From NCBI GenBank assembly GCA_030615235.1, contig JAUWZR010000161.1, forward strand, positions 1 to 5,983: a stretch of DNA of 5,983 nt. The letters run 5' to 3'. Source of the stretch: Promethearchaeota archaeon. GTDB lineage: Archaea > Asgardarchaeota > Lokiarchaeia > Sigyniarchaeales > SOKP01. Positions 1 to 5,983 of the stretch are shown here, in pieces (the stretch's first letter is position 1; the number at the start of each line of letters is the position of its first letter). The position numbers and the translations under genes were made by a program. The notes beneath the pieces were generated by a model, which was given only the letters and a program-made list of their open reading frames with translations, did not search any database and was not told the origin of the DNA.

Positions 1-922
1 TATTCCCGACATACACATAATTGATACCTTCTTTTTTGGCGATTTTATACGCTCTGTCTAATGTTTCAAATGGAGTTCTTTTCTTAGAAGGTTGCTTAAA
101 ATCGGGATGATAAGCAGAAAAGTGAGTAGGTGTGTCTTTTCCAAGATTCTTAACAATCCAATTAGAGAGCGATTCTATTTCAGTATCGCTATCGTTCAAG
201 TTAGGAATGATGAGATTGGTTATTTCTACATGTATCCCCCCACTTTTAAATCGTTTTGCTGTATCCAATACAGGTTGTACTGATTTAACACCACAAATAG
301 TTTTATAAAACTCATCTGACATAGATTTAATATCTATATTTGCTGCATTTATCCCTACTCCTATTAACTCTTTTGTAGCTTCTGGTGTAGAATACCCGTT
401 TGTTACTAATATAGTCTTTATATCTTCTTTATTAAGCAATTTAGTTGTATCTAATATCCATTCATGCCAAATAAGTGGTTCATTATAGGTATATGCTAGG
501 GTTTTAGCACCACTTTTAATGACTTTTTTCACTAATTGTTCGGGTGTCATTTCAACTAATGACATTCCTCGACCCTCGTATCCCTTAAGGTCATAATAGC
601 CATCTCTTCCGTTATCTGTTGGATTTGCTTGGCTTATATTCCAATTTTGGCAATTTTGACATTTAAAAGAACACCCAATTGATGCAATCGAATAAGCAGT
701 AGCACCAGGCCAGTAATTATAAAGGGGTTTTTTCTCAATTGGATCTAAACTGCCAGAAGAAATCATAGAACCATAAATTAAGGAGTACAATTCACCTTCA
801 AAATTCTTTCTTGTTCTACATATCCCTACCTTACCTGATAGTATAGTACATTCATTAGCACATATATGGCATTTAACCTTATTTTCATCAAGTTTATCAA
901 ATAATCTAGCTTTTACCTTCAT
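1..922 (-). CDS. amrS: AmmeMemoRadiSam-system radical SAM enzyme (AmrS family), C-terminus cut by window edge
   Basis: Reading leftward from an ATG at 922, 307 codons stay open to the window edge, so the C-terminal end and stop codon are missing. The radical SAM cluster motif CxxxCxxC is at Cys84, Cys88 and Cys91, and would bind a 4Fe-4S cluster and SAM. An N-terminal cysteine set (Cys18, 21, 25, 35, ending GxCRTR) is typical of this COG1180 branch. Further family signatures are TYNEP (145-149), LVTNGY (172-177), DIKS (197-200), NLIIPNLND (236-244) and HFSAYHPD (267-274). These match AmrS better than pyruvate formate-lyase activase. AmrS is named for its association with AMMECR1-like and MEMO1-like proteins; neither is visible here, and I make no claim about its substrate. 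The start is supported by AAAGGT (minus strand, 935-930) eight bases upstream and by a TATA-like box further up. Family members usually run slightly longer than 307 residues, so little should be missing. Confidence 0.9.
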   Translation of the reverse strand, partial: MKVKARLFDKLDENKVKCHICANECTILSGKVGICRTRKNFEGELYSLIYGSMISSGSLDPIEKKPLYNYWPGATAYSIASIGCSFKCQNCQNWNISQANPTDNGRDGYYDLKGYEGRGMSLVEMTPEQLVKKVIKSGAKTLAYTYNEPLIWHEWILDTTKLLNKEDIKTILVTNGYSTPEATKELIGVGINAANIDIKSMSDEFYKTICGVKSVQPVLDTAKRFKSGGIHVEITNLIIPNLNDSDTEIESLSNWIVKNLGKDTPTHFSAYHPDFKQPSKKRTPFETLDRAYKIAKKEGINYVYVGN

Positions 923-929
923 ACAATTT

Positions 930-935
930 ACCTTT
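930..935 (-). promoter_or_regulatory. Shine-Dalgarno-like site for the radical SAM gene
   Basis: The minus strand reads AAAGGT here, a few bases ahead of the ATG at 922. It is the only clear purine-rich ribosome-binding-like site seen before a start in this window, and it supports the chosen start. The other genes show no comparable motif. Confidence 0.5.
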
Positions 936-965
936 GGTCAGAAATTGTTGGCTTTATCAATCTCT

Positions 966-975
966 AAATATATAA
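966..975 (-). promoter_or_regulatory. Candidate archaeal TATA box for the leftward radical SAM gene
   Basis: The minus strand reads TTATATATTT. With the usual archaeal distance of about 25 bases from TATA box to transcription start, transcription would begin near 944, giving a leader of roughly 20 bases before the ATG at 922. This rests on position and sequence only. The whole region is AT-rich, so chance matches are easy. Confidence 0.45.
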
Positions 976-978
976 TAG

Positions 979-1001
979 ATAAGAAATTTTATATTTCTTA
1001 T
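979..1001. repeat. Perfect 9-bp inverted repeat, candidate operator between divergent genes
   Basis: ATAAGAAAT (979-987) and its exact complement ATTTCTTAT (993-1001) flank a 5-base spacer. The repeat covers the rightward TATA-like box and sits just upstream of the leftward one. Geometry and location fit a site for a dimeric, winged-helix type regulator acting on one or both genes. No regulator gene is visible in the window. AT richness raises the chance of a fortuitous palindrome, so the operator role is inference. Confidence 0.45.
987..996 (+). promoter_or_regulatory. Candidate BRE/TATA box for the rightward operon
   Basis: The plus strand reads TTTTATATTT, preceded by purine-rich AAGAAA, which resembles a TFB recognition element. 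The inferred start near 1018 gives a leader of about 25 bases before the ATG at 1045. The box lies inside the inverted repeat at 979-1001, so a protein bound there would be placed to block TBP. Confidence 0.5.
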
Positions 1002-1044
1002 AGGTTTAAAATGTATTATTTATACCAAAACGCAATTATTTAAA

Positions 1045-1479
1045 ATGTCAAGAATAGAAGAAGCTCTTTTAAGTTTTAAAGAAGATTTTAACTGTGCTCA
1101 ATCAATCTTCGGTACTTATGCAACTCATTATGGATTAGATCGGGATAAAGCTTTAAAAATATCTACTGGTTTTGGAAGTGGAATGGGCCGTTTACAAAAT
1201 ACTTGCGGTGCTGTGACTGGAGCTTTTATGGTTATTGGTTTAAAATATGGTATGGGAATAAGTAACGATACAGAAGCGAGAGAAAAGACATACCAGGTTA
1301 TAAGAGAATTTTCAAATCGATTTCAAGAAATTCATAGCTCAATAGTTTGTAAAGAATTGCTTGATTGTGATATTAATACACCTGAAGGAAAAGACTACTA
1401 CGATCGAAATGATTTTTTTGAAAAGAAGTGCTTTCAATATGTAAAAGATTCTGCAATTATTTTAGAAGATATGTTATAG
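1045..1479 (+). CDS. C_GCAxxG_C_C family protein (small cysteine-rich, putative redox protein)
   Basis: This 144-residue protein shows the full pattern of the C_GCAxxG_C_C family. Cys17 lies in NCAQS, a glycine-rich GFGSGMGR segment covers 42-49, and Cys54 lies in CGAVTGAFMVIGLKYG (54-69), where the family's GCAxxG becomes GAVTGA. Cys102 and Cys108 form the CKELLDC motif, and Cys129 falls in the C-terminal helix. Length is normal for the family, so it looks complete. The conserved cysteines and frequent association with redox genes suggest metal or disulfide chemistry, but no biochemical role is firmly known to me. It lacks a signal peptide and is probably cytoplasmic. It is the first gene of the rightward cluster and diverges from the radical SAM gene across a 122-base shared control region. 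The ATG has no Shine-Dalgarno sequence; a TATA-like box 50-60 bases upstream supports this start. Confidence 0.88.
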   Translation: MSRIEEALLSFKEDFNCAQSIFGTYATHYGLDRDKALKISTGFGSGMGRLQNTCGAVTGAFMVIGLKYGMGISNDTEAREKTYQVIREFSNRFQEIHSSIVCKELLDCDINTPEGKDYYDRNDFFEKKCFQYVKDSAIILEDML

Positions 1480-1508
1480 CATATGGTAGTTTAATTAAAA
1501 TTAATTAG

Positions 1509-1523
1509 TTTTCCTTCTTATTT
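1509..1523 (+). terminator. Weak T-rich tract after the C_GCAxxG_C_C gene
   Basis: A pyrimidine run (TTTTCCTTCTTATTT) lies between the stop at 1479 and the ATG at 1524. Oligo-T tracts can end archaeal transcripts without a hairpin. With a gap of only 44 bases, read-through into the next gene is equally plausible. Confidence 0.2.
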
Positions 1524-2453
1524 ATGGTTGAAAACAACAATGAGTATACCCAAAAAGAATTAGAGGCTCTACTACAAGAAAAATTAGTTAATTTGAAGGA
1601 ATTGGAGAAAATTGGCAAGGACTCCAACTACATCAAAGAACTAAGTGATATTGCCTTAATTCAGCTACAATTAGAACTATTTAAGGAATCCGAAAAGAAT
1701 TATCTGCTATGTTTAAAATACTTTCAAATAGAGAAAGATAGACTAGGGCAAGCAGCTGTTTATGGTGTACTAGGTACGCTTTATTATAAAAAGGCAGACT
1801 ACCAGAAATCAATTGAATTCTATAAAAATGCGTTCGATATATATGATGAATTAAAACAAGTTCAAGAGCAAATCACTTGTTTAAAAGGTATTGGGAATAG
1901 TCTCATCAAATTAAACCAATATGATGAAGCTTGCGATACTATACTTGAATGTAGCGCTTTATGCTCCGATAACAATGATTTAATCAGTTTACTAGATTGT
2001 TTGGGGAATCTAATTCAAATTTATGAAACACAAGAAAATTGGGATATTGTATATGAGCTTTATAAAAAATCTCTCAATGCTTTTAAAGAATTAGATGATG
2101 TAAAGGGCATAATAACTTCTTATTTTAATCTAGGTATTATAAAGAAAAAAGAAAGCGATTTTAATCAAGCCATAATCCATTTTAAAAAAGGAACAAATAA
2201 AGCAATCGAATCAAGCTATACAGAATCAATTCTTAAAGGATTAAGCTACATTGGAGAAGTAATGGTATATCAATATAGGATGAGCGAGGCAAAAGATGTG
2301 TATATAAAAGCTTTGAGCATTGCTAATAAAGTAAGGGCAAAAAATTCAATTTTACAGATTAGAATCCTTTTAAATTCGCTTGGATTAAGTGAAGAAGAGA
2401 TTAATAAAGAGTTAAATAATTACCTCAATACGGCAAGAAACTCACACAATTAA
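1524..2453 (+). CDS. TPR-repeat protein (about six TPR units), function unknown
   Basis: The 309-residue protein is almost entirely helical repeats. After a charged, coiled-coil-like N-terminus (about 10-33), TPR-type units of about 40 residues begin near residues 36, 76, 115, 154, 194 and 235. They carry typical signatures such as LGTLYYKKADYQKSIEFYKNA (split here as 83-90 plus 91-103), GNSLIKLNQYDEA (124-136) and FNLGIIKKKESDFNQAI (201-217). The roughly 40-residue spacing, rather than 34, resembles LGN/kinesin-light-chain style TPRs, which bind peptides or proteins. No catalytic domain, signal peptide or membrane segment is seen, so a cytoplasmic scaffold or adaptor is inferred and its partner is unknown. 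It follows the cysteine-rich gene by 44 bases and precedes a second TPR gene by 99 bases. The ATG has no ribosome-binding motif. I do not recognise a specific family. Confidence 0.85.
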   Translation: MVENNNEYTQKELEALLQEKLVNLKELEKIGKDSNYIKELSDIALIQLQLELFKESEKNYLLCLKYFQIEKDRLGQAAVYGVLGTLYYKKADYQKSIEFYKNAFDIYDELKQVQEQITCLKGIGNSLIKLNQYDEACDTILECSALCSDNNDLISLLDCLGNLIQIYETQENWDIVYELYKKSLNAFKELDDVKGIITSYFNLGIIKKKESDFNQAIIHFKKGTNKAIESSYTESILKGLSYIGEVMVYQYRMSEAKDVYIKALSIANKVRAKNSILQIRILLNSLGLSEEEINKELNNYLNTARNSHN

Positions 2454-2467
2454 TCCAATAAAAAGTC

Positions 2468-2477
2468 TTTTTGTTTT
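2468..2477 (+). terminator. Candidate oligo-T terminator after the first TPR gene
   Basis: TTTTTGTTTT lies 15 bases past the stop at 2453 and ahead of the candidate promoter of the next gene. This is the form expected of archaeal intrinsic termination, which needs only a T tract. No real hairpin precedes it. Confidence 0.35.
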
Positions 2478-2494
2478 ACACCTAATTTAAAAAA

Positions 2495-2502
2495 TTATAT
2501 AT
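2495..2502 (+). promoter_or_regulatory. Candidate TATA box for the zinc-ribbon TPR gene
   Basis: TTATATAT is preceded by an A-rich, BRE-like run and lies 50 bases before the ATG at 2553. Transcription would start near 2526, giving a leader of about 25 bases. Together with the T tract just upstream, this suggests the gene can be transcribed independently of its left neighbour. Confidence 0.45.
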
Positions 2503-2552
2503 GAATGAATTATCATTTTAAATTAAACTAAATAATAAATAAACACTTCCTA

Positions 2553-3995
2553 ATGAATAAATGTCCATTTTGTAGGAGCCCAATAGAAATTAGTTGGAGT
2601 TATTGTCGTAATTGTAATAAACCGTTAATCGCGGATATCACCAATTTATATTATAATCGGGTGAGACCGATTCCTGACGGAACATCAATTTACGCAAACG
2701 GTTTTGGAGAAGAAGAGGAATTTTTCGATGTCAACATAATCGATGATGAGACTATTGAATACGAGTTATCTCAACTCGAAAGTCAACTTACTGATAGCGA
2801 GAGAATTGGAAAAAACATGGGTAATTTACTTCTCAAGAAAGCAGGCCTTTTTTATAAAAAGAGAGATTTCTCAAACGCTTTGAAAAATTTAGAATTAGCA
2901 TTAGAGAATTTTAAAGAAGAGGAAAATATAATAAATCTTATCATAACTCATAACGAAATTGGCCTTATTCATGAAGAAACTGGATTTTTTGACCAGGCAA
3001 TATATCATTTTGATAGAGCTCTAAGTTTTATAGAAGAAATTGACGATCATATAAAAGAAATCCAAGTATTGAATAACCTAGGGAATGTTTATCACTTAAT
3101 AAATGATTTAGAGAACGCTAATAAATATTATCAAAAGGCTTTAACTTTAGCTGATGGTGAAAACCTAGAATTAGAAGCAATAAAAACGGCTAGTAATCTG
3201 GTAGAGATATTGCTATCCTTAGAAGACTACGACCGTGTAAAGAGAATTCTGAAGCGTAATCTCGACTTTTTTGTTCAGACTGATGATATTTATGGAGTAA
3301 TCCAAACGCGTACTAAGTATGGAAAAATGTTCTATCATCTTGGAGAAGAATACTACGATCAATCTTTTAACTGCTTAACAAGTGCATTAGAGCTTGTCGA
3401 TAGGATTAAAAACCATATATCAATTTTTATAATAAAAAAATTAGAATGGGAGTGTTTTCTTTATCTGGGGTACTTACATTCTTTATGGGACAATTTAGAG
3501 GCGGAGAATTGCCTATTGAAAAGTTTAGAAGCTGTAAGAACATTTGAAATTCAAGAAAACATTAAAGAAGGAATTGTTTTGGAAGCTCTAGCTAAGTATT
3601 ATTTGCTAAAAGGCGAAGATAAAAAAGCTATAGATTATTTCAGTTATTCTAAAGACATATTTCAAAAGTTTGGAGATAAGGCGAAGGAAGGTGAAATGAA
3701 GTATCACATCGCAAAAATCTTTCAAGAATATTTACAAAACGATCAAAAAGCTATTCAGTTATATGAAGAAGCCTTAGAATTATTTGAGAATTTAAATAAA
3801 TCCAAGATTGGAGCAGACATTCATAATAAGTTAGGAGATATTTATATTTCTAGCCAGAAATACGATCTTGCACTCAGTAATTTTGAAATTGCAAAAAAAC
3901 TTTACGCTGAGTTAGAAGACGAATATAACAAAACCATTATAGATGGAAAAATTAACTCATTGAAAAATACAGAAAATCAAAACGCTACTTTATAA
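2553..3995 (+). CDS. Zinc-ribbon and TPR-repeat protein (about nine TPR units)
   Basis: The 480-residue protein opens with a four-cysteine zinc ribbon, CPFC (Cys4, Cys7) and CRNC (Cys18, Cys21), of the short archaeal zinc-ribbon type. An acidic, probably flexible linker follows (about 50-80, rich in Glu and Asp). About nine TPR units with near-constant 40-residue spacing then begin near residues 91, 131, 171, 210, 250, 298, 342, 382 and 422. Clear examples are NNLGNVYHLINDLENANKYY (174-193) and LGDIYISSQKYDLALSNF (427-444). No enzymatic domain, signal peptide or membrane helix is visible. The architecture suggests a scaffold that may contact nucleic acid or protein through the ribbon and other proteins through the superhelix; this is inference. 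The start is fixed by the ribbon, which begins three residues after the ATG. It lies 99 bases after another TPR gene and has its own TATA-like box. Confidence 0.88.
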   Translation: MNKCPFCRSPIEISWSYCRNCNKPLIADITNLYYNRVRPIPDGTSIYANGFGEEEEFFDVNIIDDETIEYELSQLESQLTDSERIGKNMGNLLLKKAGLFYKKRDFSNALKNLELALENFKEEENIINLIITHNEIGLIHEETGFFDQAIYHFDRALSFIEEIDDHIKEIQVLNNLGNVYHLINDLENANKYYQKALTLADGENLELEAIKTASNLVEILLSLEDYDRVKRILKRNLDFFVQTDDIYGVIQTRTKYGKMFYHLGEEYYDQSFNCLTSALELVDRIKNHISIFIIKKLEWECFLYLGYLHSLWDNLEAENCLLKSLEAVRTFEIQENIKEGIVLEALAKYYLLKGEDKKAIDYFSYSKDIFQKFGDKAKEGEMKYHIAKIFQEYLQNDQKAIQLYEEALELFENLNKSKIGADIHNKLGDIYISSQKYDLALSNFEIAKKLYAELEDEYNKTIIDGKINSLKNTENQNATL

Positions 3996-4131
3996 GACGC
4001 TCATCTATTATATTTAGCTTCCAATCAAAAGAAAGTATAAAATTTCCATATTTTTGCCATAAATATAATAAAAATCCTAACAAAACAATGTAAGCTATTA
4101 AGAATGGCTTATTCCTGAATCTATAACTTTC
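3996..4131. other. Convergent intergenic spacer
   Basis: These 136 AT-rich bases separate the rightward TPR gene from the leftward GNAT gene. I see no open reading frame worth calling and no tRNA-like or C/D-box-like structure. The only structure noted is the hairpin at 4091-4111. Scattered T tracts on both strands could serve bidirectional termination. Confidence 0.6.
4091..4111 (-). terminator. Hairpin that may end the leftward GNAT transcript
   Basis: TAAGCTATT (4091-4099) can pair with AATGGCTTA (4103-4111) around a 3-base loop. One pair is a G-U wobble on the plus strand and a C-A mismatch on the minus strand. Read leftward, it lies 20 bases past the GNAT stop and is followed by GTTTTG and later TTTTT. 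The stem is better formed on the plus strand, which lacks a following T run, so the assignment is tentative. Confidence 0.25.
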
Positions 4132-4761
4132 TTATGATTCTGAGAAGAAATCTTCACTCTTATATGTTTTTCTATCATATTCTTTGAAACCAATAGATTT
4201 AATGAATTGATACGATACTGCATTGCCTTTAAATACTTCACACCTGAGTTCTTTTATACCCTTTTTTTTAAAATAGTTCCATGCTGCCATACCTATTACA
4301 GTTCCAAGACCCTTTCTTTGAAAACGGGGTATTATTCCCATACCTCCTATTTCACCAATCTCTCGATTTTTACCTACAAAATCGATTATAGCGAACCCAG
4401 CATCAGAGCCATATACTTTTGCGACTAATATTATCGTTTCGGGATATTCCCAAATAGTTTTCAACGAACTTACCGAAATTGCCGAAAACGGTGTTTGTGA
4501 AGTTAACCAAGATCTATCATAGAGGTATTTCACACTTTGGAGGTCTTCTTCATTGGCTTCTCTAATCTTTGCTCTAAGGATATTGCTTTTTACTTTTTTT
4601 GTAAGGTTTTCCTCAAATTCAGGAGTTATATCTGAAACTGGTAATTTCATCTGGATATATTCTAGTGGTCCGACTTCGTCCTCTTTTTGATCCTTCTTTT
4701 CAACACTTAGGAAATAACTTCGTATTTTTCTTTTTTTTAAGTTTAATTTTGAGCTTGACAT
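4132..4761 (-). CDS. GNAT-family N-acetyltransferase, paralogue A (downstream copy)
   Basis: The frame is open from a TTG at 4773, but I choose the ATG at 4761, giving 209 residues, because similarity to its neighbour begins just inside this point. The C-terminal half (about 64-209) is a GNAT fold. The acetyl-CoA pyrophosphate-binding motif A is Gln148-Arg-Lys-Gly-Leu-Gly153, preceded by the beta-4 strand GGMGIIPRF and followed by a helix (GMAAWNYF). LRCEV and the NAVSYQFIKSIGF segment match motif B, where the asparagine and aromatic positions pack near acetyl-CoA. The N-terminal region of about 65 residues is basic (KLNLKKRKIRSYFL) and contains a conserved YIQMKLP segment; I do not recognise it. 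The acceptor could be a protein amine or a small molecule. The gene is about 55% identical, counted by eye over the GNAT part, to the gene directly upstream, 46 bases away. No Shine-Dalgarno sequence precedes either start. Confidence 0.85.
   Translation of the reverse strand: MSSSKLNLKKRKIRSYFLSVEKKDQKEDEVGPLEYIQMKLPVSDITPEFEENLTKKVKSNILRAKIREANEEDLQSVKYLYDRSWLTSQTPFSAISVSSLKTIWEYPETIILVAKVYGSDAGFAIIDFVGKNREIGEIGGMGIIPRFQRKGLGTVIGMAAWNYFKKKGIKELRCEVFKGNAVSYQFIKSIGFKEYDRKTYKSEDFFSES
4729..4749. repeat. 21-base exact repeat, copy 1 (within GNAT A)
   Basis: This stretch is identical base for base to 5426-5446. On the coding strand it holds an A8 run and encodes the shared LNLKK segment near the N-terminus. 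It is a remnant of the gene duplication, or reflects strong constraint, and its homopolymer is a potential slippage site. Confidence 0.8.
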
Positions 4762-4807
4762 TGAGTAGTTCAACTAAATTTATTGTGATAAAATAATTAA
4801 TAAGAAT

Positions 4808-5476
4808 TTAATCTAATTCAAAATCTTCTTTACGGTAGACAATGCGTCCAAATTCTTCAAAATTTAATCCTTTAATGAAGTTAAAAGATTTTTGATTATC
4901 ATTGTATACTTCACATCTTAATTCTTTCAAACCTTTCTCTTTAAAGTAATTCCACGCGGCCATACCCAAAATAGTTCCTAATCCTTTCCCTTGAAATCTT
5001 GGTAAAACTCCTAAACCCGCAATTACTCCATATTCATTATTTTCGCCTTCAAAATCTAAAATGACAAAACCTCCGTCACTATCGTACACTTTTGCGATAA
5101 GAAATACTGTATTTTGGTCGTTGAAAATTATTTTAAGGGATTCCCTTTGAATCGGTCTAAACGGTGTAGAACTTGTTAGCCATGATTTGTTATAGATGTC
5201 AGTAATAACTGAGAGATCTTTGAGTTCAGCTTCGCGAATGTTTGCCTGAAATATCTTTTTCTCAATCTTTTCCCTTAAAGTATTTTCAAACTCCTTAGTA
5301 ATTTTTTCTATAGGTAATCTCATCTGGAGATATACCATCCCATTATTGAGAATCTTTTTTTGTAGATCGGTTATTTTATCCTTTCCACTATCCTTTTCAA
5401 TGTGTAAAAAATAAGATCTTAAAGCTCTTTTTTTTAAGTTTAATTTCTTCTTGATGTCTATTTTTTTTCCACACAT
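4808..5476 (-). CDS. GNAT-family N-acetyltransferase, paralogue B (upstream copy)
   Basis: The 222-residue protein has the same design as its downstream neighbour. A lysine-rich N-terminus (KLNLKKRALRSYFL, 11-24) leads to a linker about eight residues longer than in A. The shared YLQMRLP segment (49-55) and KEFENTL segment (61-67) follow, and the GNAT domain runs from about 76 to 220. Motif A is Gln162-Gly-Lys-Gly-Leu-Gly167, preceded by LGVLPRF and followed by GMAAWNYF. The motif B region is NDNQKSFNFIKGLNF (192-206). The SWLTSSTPF segment (98-106), nearly identical in A, is a candidate acceptor-site loop. Conservation of the N-terminus in both copies supports the ATG at 5476 over an internal methionine at residue 47. 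The gene begins 17 bases after the stop of the unknown upstream gene, suggesting one transcript. The substrate is unknown. Confidence 0.87.
   Translation of the reverse strand: MCGKKIDIKKKLNLKKRALRSYFLHIEKDSGKDKITDLQKKILNNGMVYLQMRLPIEKITKEFENTLREKIEKKIFQANIREAELKDLSVITDIYNKSWLTSSTPFRPIQRESLKIIFNDQNTVFLIAKVYDSDGGFVILDFEGENNEYGVIAGLGVLPRFQGKGLGTILGMAAWNYFKEKGLKELRCEVYNDNQKSFNFIKGLNFEEFGRIVYRKEDFELD
5426..5446. repeat. 21-base exact repeat, copy 2 (within GNAT B)
   Basis: This is the partner of 4729-4749 and sits at the equivalent codon position in the other GNAT gene. Both copies keep the same reading frame through the A8 run (TTA AAA AAA AGA on the coding strand). Confidence 0.8.
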
Positions 5477-5493
5477 TTTATTTTGAAGGAATA

Positions 5494-5983
5494 TTATCGA
5501 GTAAATATTAAATCTAACTTACTTCTTAAATCGTTTTCCATTTGTTCGCTTAATACCGTACTTCTTCTTAGGATTGAAATTCCTTGTTGGATTTTTTTTG
5601 GAAGGCTTTGATCGTTAAGTAGATTTCTGTTTTCACTTGAAAACTCAAAATTTGATCTTAGAGCCATGTCTTCTTCAATTCGTTCATTAACAGTTTCTTT
5701 TAAATTAAGCATAGCCCCAGAAATTTCTTGATACCTGTTATCTGGGTCATCAGTTATAAATCCGGGGTATACAGCAACCATCTTTTCTTCAAGTATTTCT
5801 TCGTTTTCAATAAACATGACATATAATGGCATGTAGATCCAAACAATTGGGCGAGAAAATAGTTCGGATTCGTTATCAACTAACGACCAAGATATTAAAT
5901 CTTTTGCCTCCTGTAAACAATTTCCATTTTTAGTTTTTATGATGTTTTTTACCTGTGAATAAAGACCTTCAATTGATTCTTGT
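5494..5983 (-). CDS. Unrecognised protein, N-terminus beyond the window edge
   Basis: The reading frame is open from the right edge (first whole codon ends at 5982) to a TAA at 5494, giving 162 visible residues. An ATG at 5832 would give 112 residues. The 50 codons before it have no stop and look protein-like (QESIEGLYSQ, then EAKDLISWSL), so the gene probably starts beyond the window. A hydrophobic segment, PIVWIYMPLYVMFIE (visible residues 45-59), looks like a pair of buried beta strands rather than a long enough membrane helix. A charged, helical C-terminal half follows (EILEEK, LKETVNERIEEDM, SEQMENDLRSKLDLIF). I recognise no catalytic or metal-binding motif and assign no function. The stop is 17 bases before the GNAT B start, so it is likely the proximal gene of a three-gene leftward operon. 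Its promoter is not in view. Confidence 0.75.
   Translation of the reverse strand, partial: QESIEGLYSQVKNIIKTKNGNCLQEAKDLISWSLVDNESELFSRPIVWIYMPLYVMFIENEEILEEKMVAVYPGFITDDPDNRYQEISGAMLNLKETVNERIEEDMALRSNFEFSSENRNLLNDQSLPKKIQQGISILRRSTVLSEQMENDLRSKLDLIFTR

Noticed and set aside
92..283. 63-residue open frame on the plus strand
   Set aside because: It lies wholly inside the radical SAM gene on the opposite strand, whose motifs are unmistakable, and the protein resembles no family.
1491..1507. TTAATTA repeats between the cysteine-rich gene and the first TPR gene
   Set aside because: These are low-complexity AT bases; they could be a weak promoter but have no clear TATA/BRE shape.
2460..2472. 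Palindrome AAAAAGTCTTTTT after the first TPR gene
   Set aside because: A one-base loop cannot form a stable hairpin, so only the T tract is kept as a possible terminator.
4207..4428. 73-residue open frame on the plus strand
   Set aside because: It is antisense to the GNAT A domain, which carries conserved motifs; the plus-strand product is rich in Phe, Tyr and Ile as expected of a shadow frame.
4762..4773. TTG start giving a 213-residue GNAT A
   Set aside because: An ATG four codons later is nearer the point where similarity to GNAT B begins, and no ribosome-binding motif favours the TTG. It remains possible.

Overview
The window is an AT-rich, gene-dense stretch that looks archaeal. The evidence for archaea is TATA/BRE-like boxes about 50 bases ahead of start codons, starts mostly lacking a Shine-Dalgarno sequence, oligo-T tracts rather than classical terminators, and an AmmeMemoRadiSam-type radical SAM gene. 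The abundance of long TPR proteins, one with an N-terminal zinc ribbon, would fit an Asgard (Lokiarchaeota-like) genome, but that lineage guess is inference and cannot be settled from this window.

Layout: (1) 1-922, minus strand: a radical SAM enzyme of the AmrS family, COG1180/PflA-like, cut off at its C-terminus by the left edge. (2) 923-1044: a divergent intergenic region with a candidate TATA box for each direction and a perfect 9-bp inverted repeat overlapping the rightward one. (3) 1045-3995, plus strand: a small cysteine-rich C_GCAxxG_C_C family protein, a 309-residue all-TPR protein, and a 480-residue protein with a four-cysteine zinc ribbon followed by about nine TPR units. The third gene appears to have its own promoter. 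(4) 3996-4131: a convergent spacer with one hairpin. (5) 4132-5983, minus strand: transcribed from right to left, an unrecognised gene whose N-terminus lies beyond the right edge, then two tandem paralogous GNAT acetyltransferases sharing an unusual N-terminal extension of roughly 70 residues.

The left part pairs two redox-flavoured, cysteine-rich proteins (AmrS and C_GCAxxG_C_C) around a shared control region. The TPR proteins are likely scaffolds with unknown partners. The right part is a possible operon in which a GNAT gene duplicated in place. No mobile element, CRISPR array, tRNA or rRNA was seen. The least explained items are the GNAT pair with its conserved extension, the unknown gene upstream of it, and the palindrome at 979-1001.
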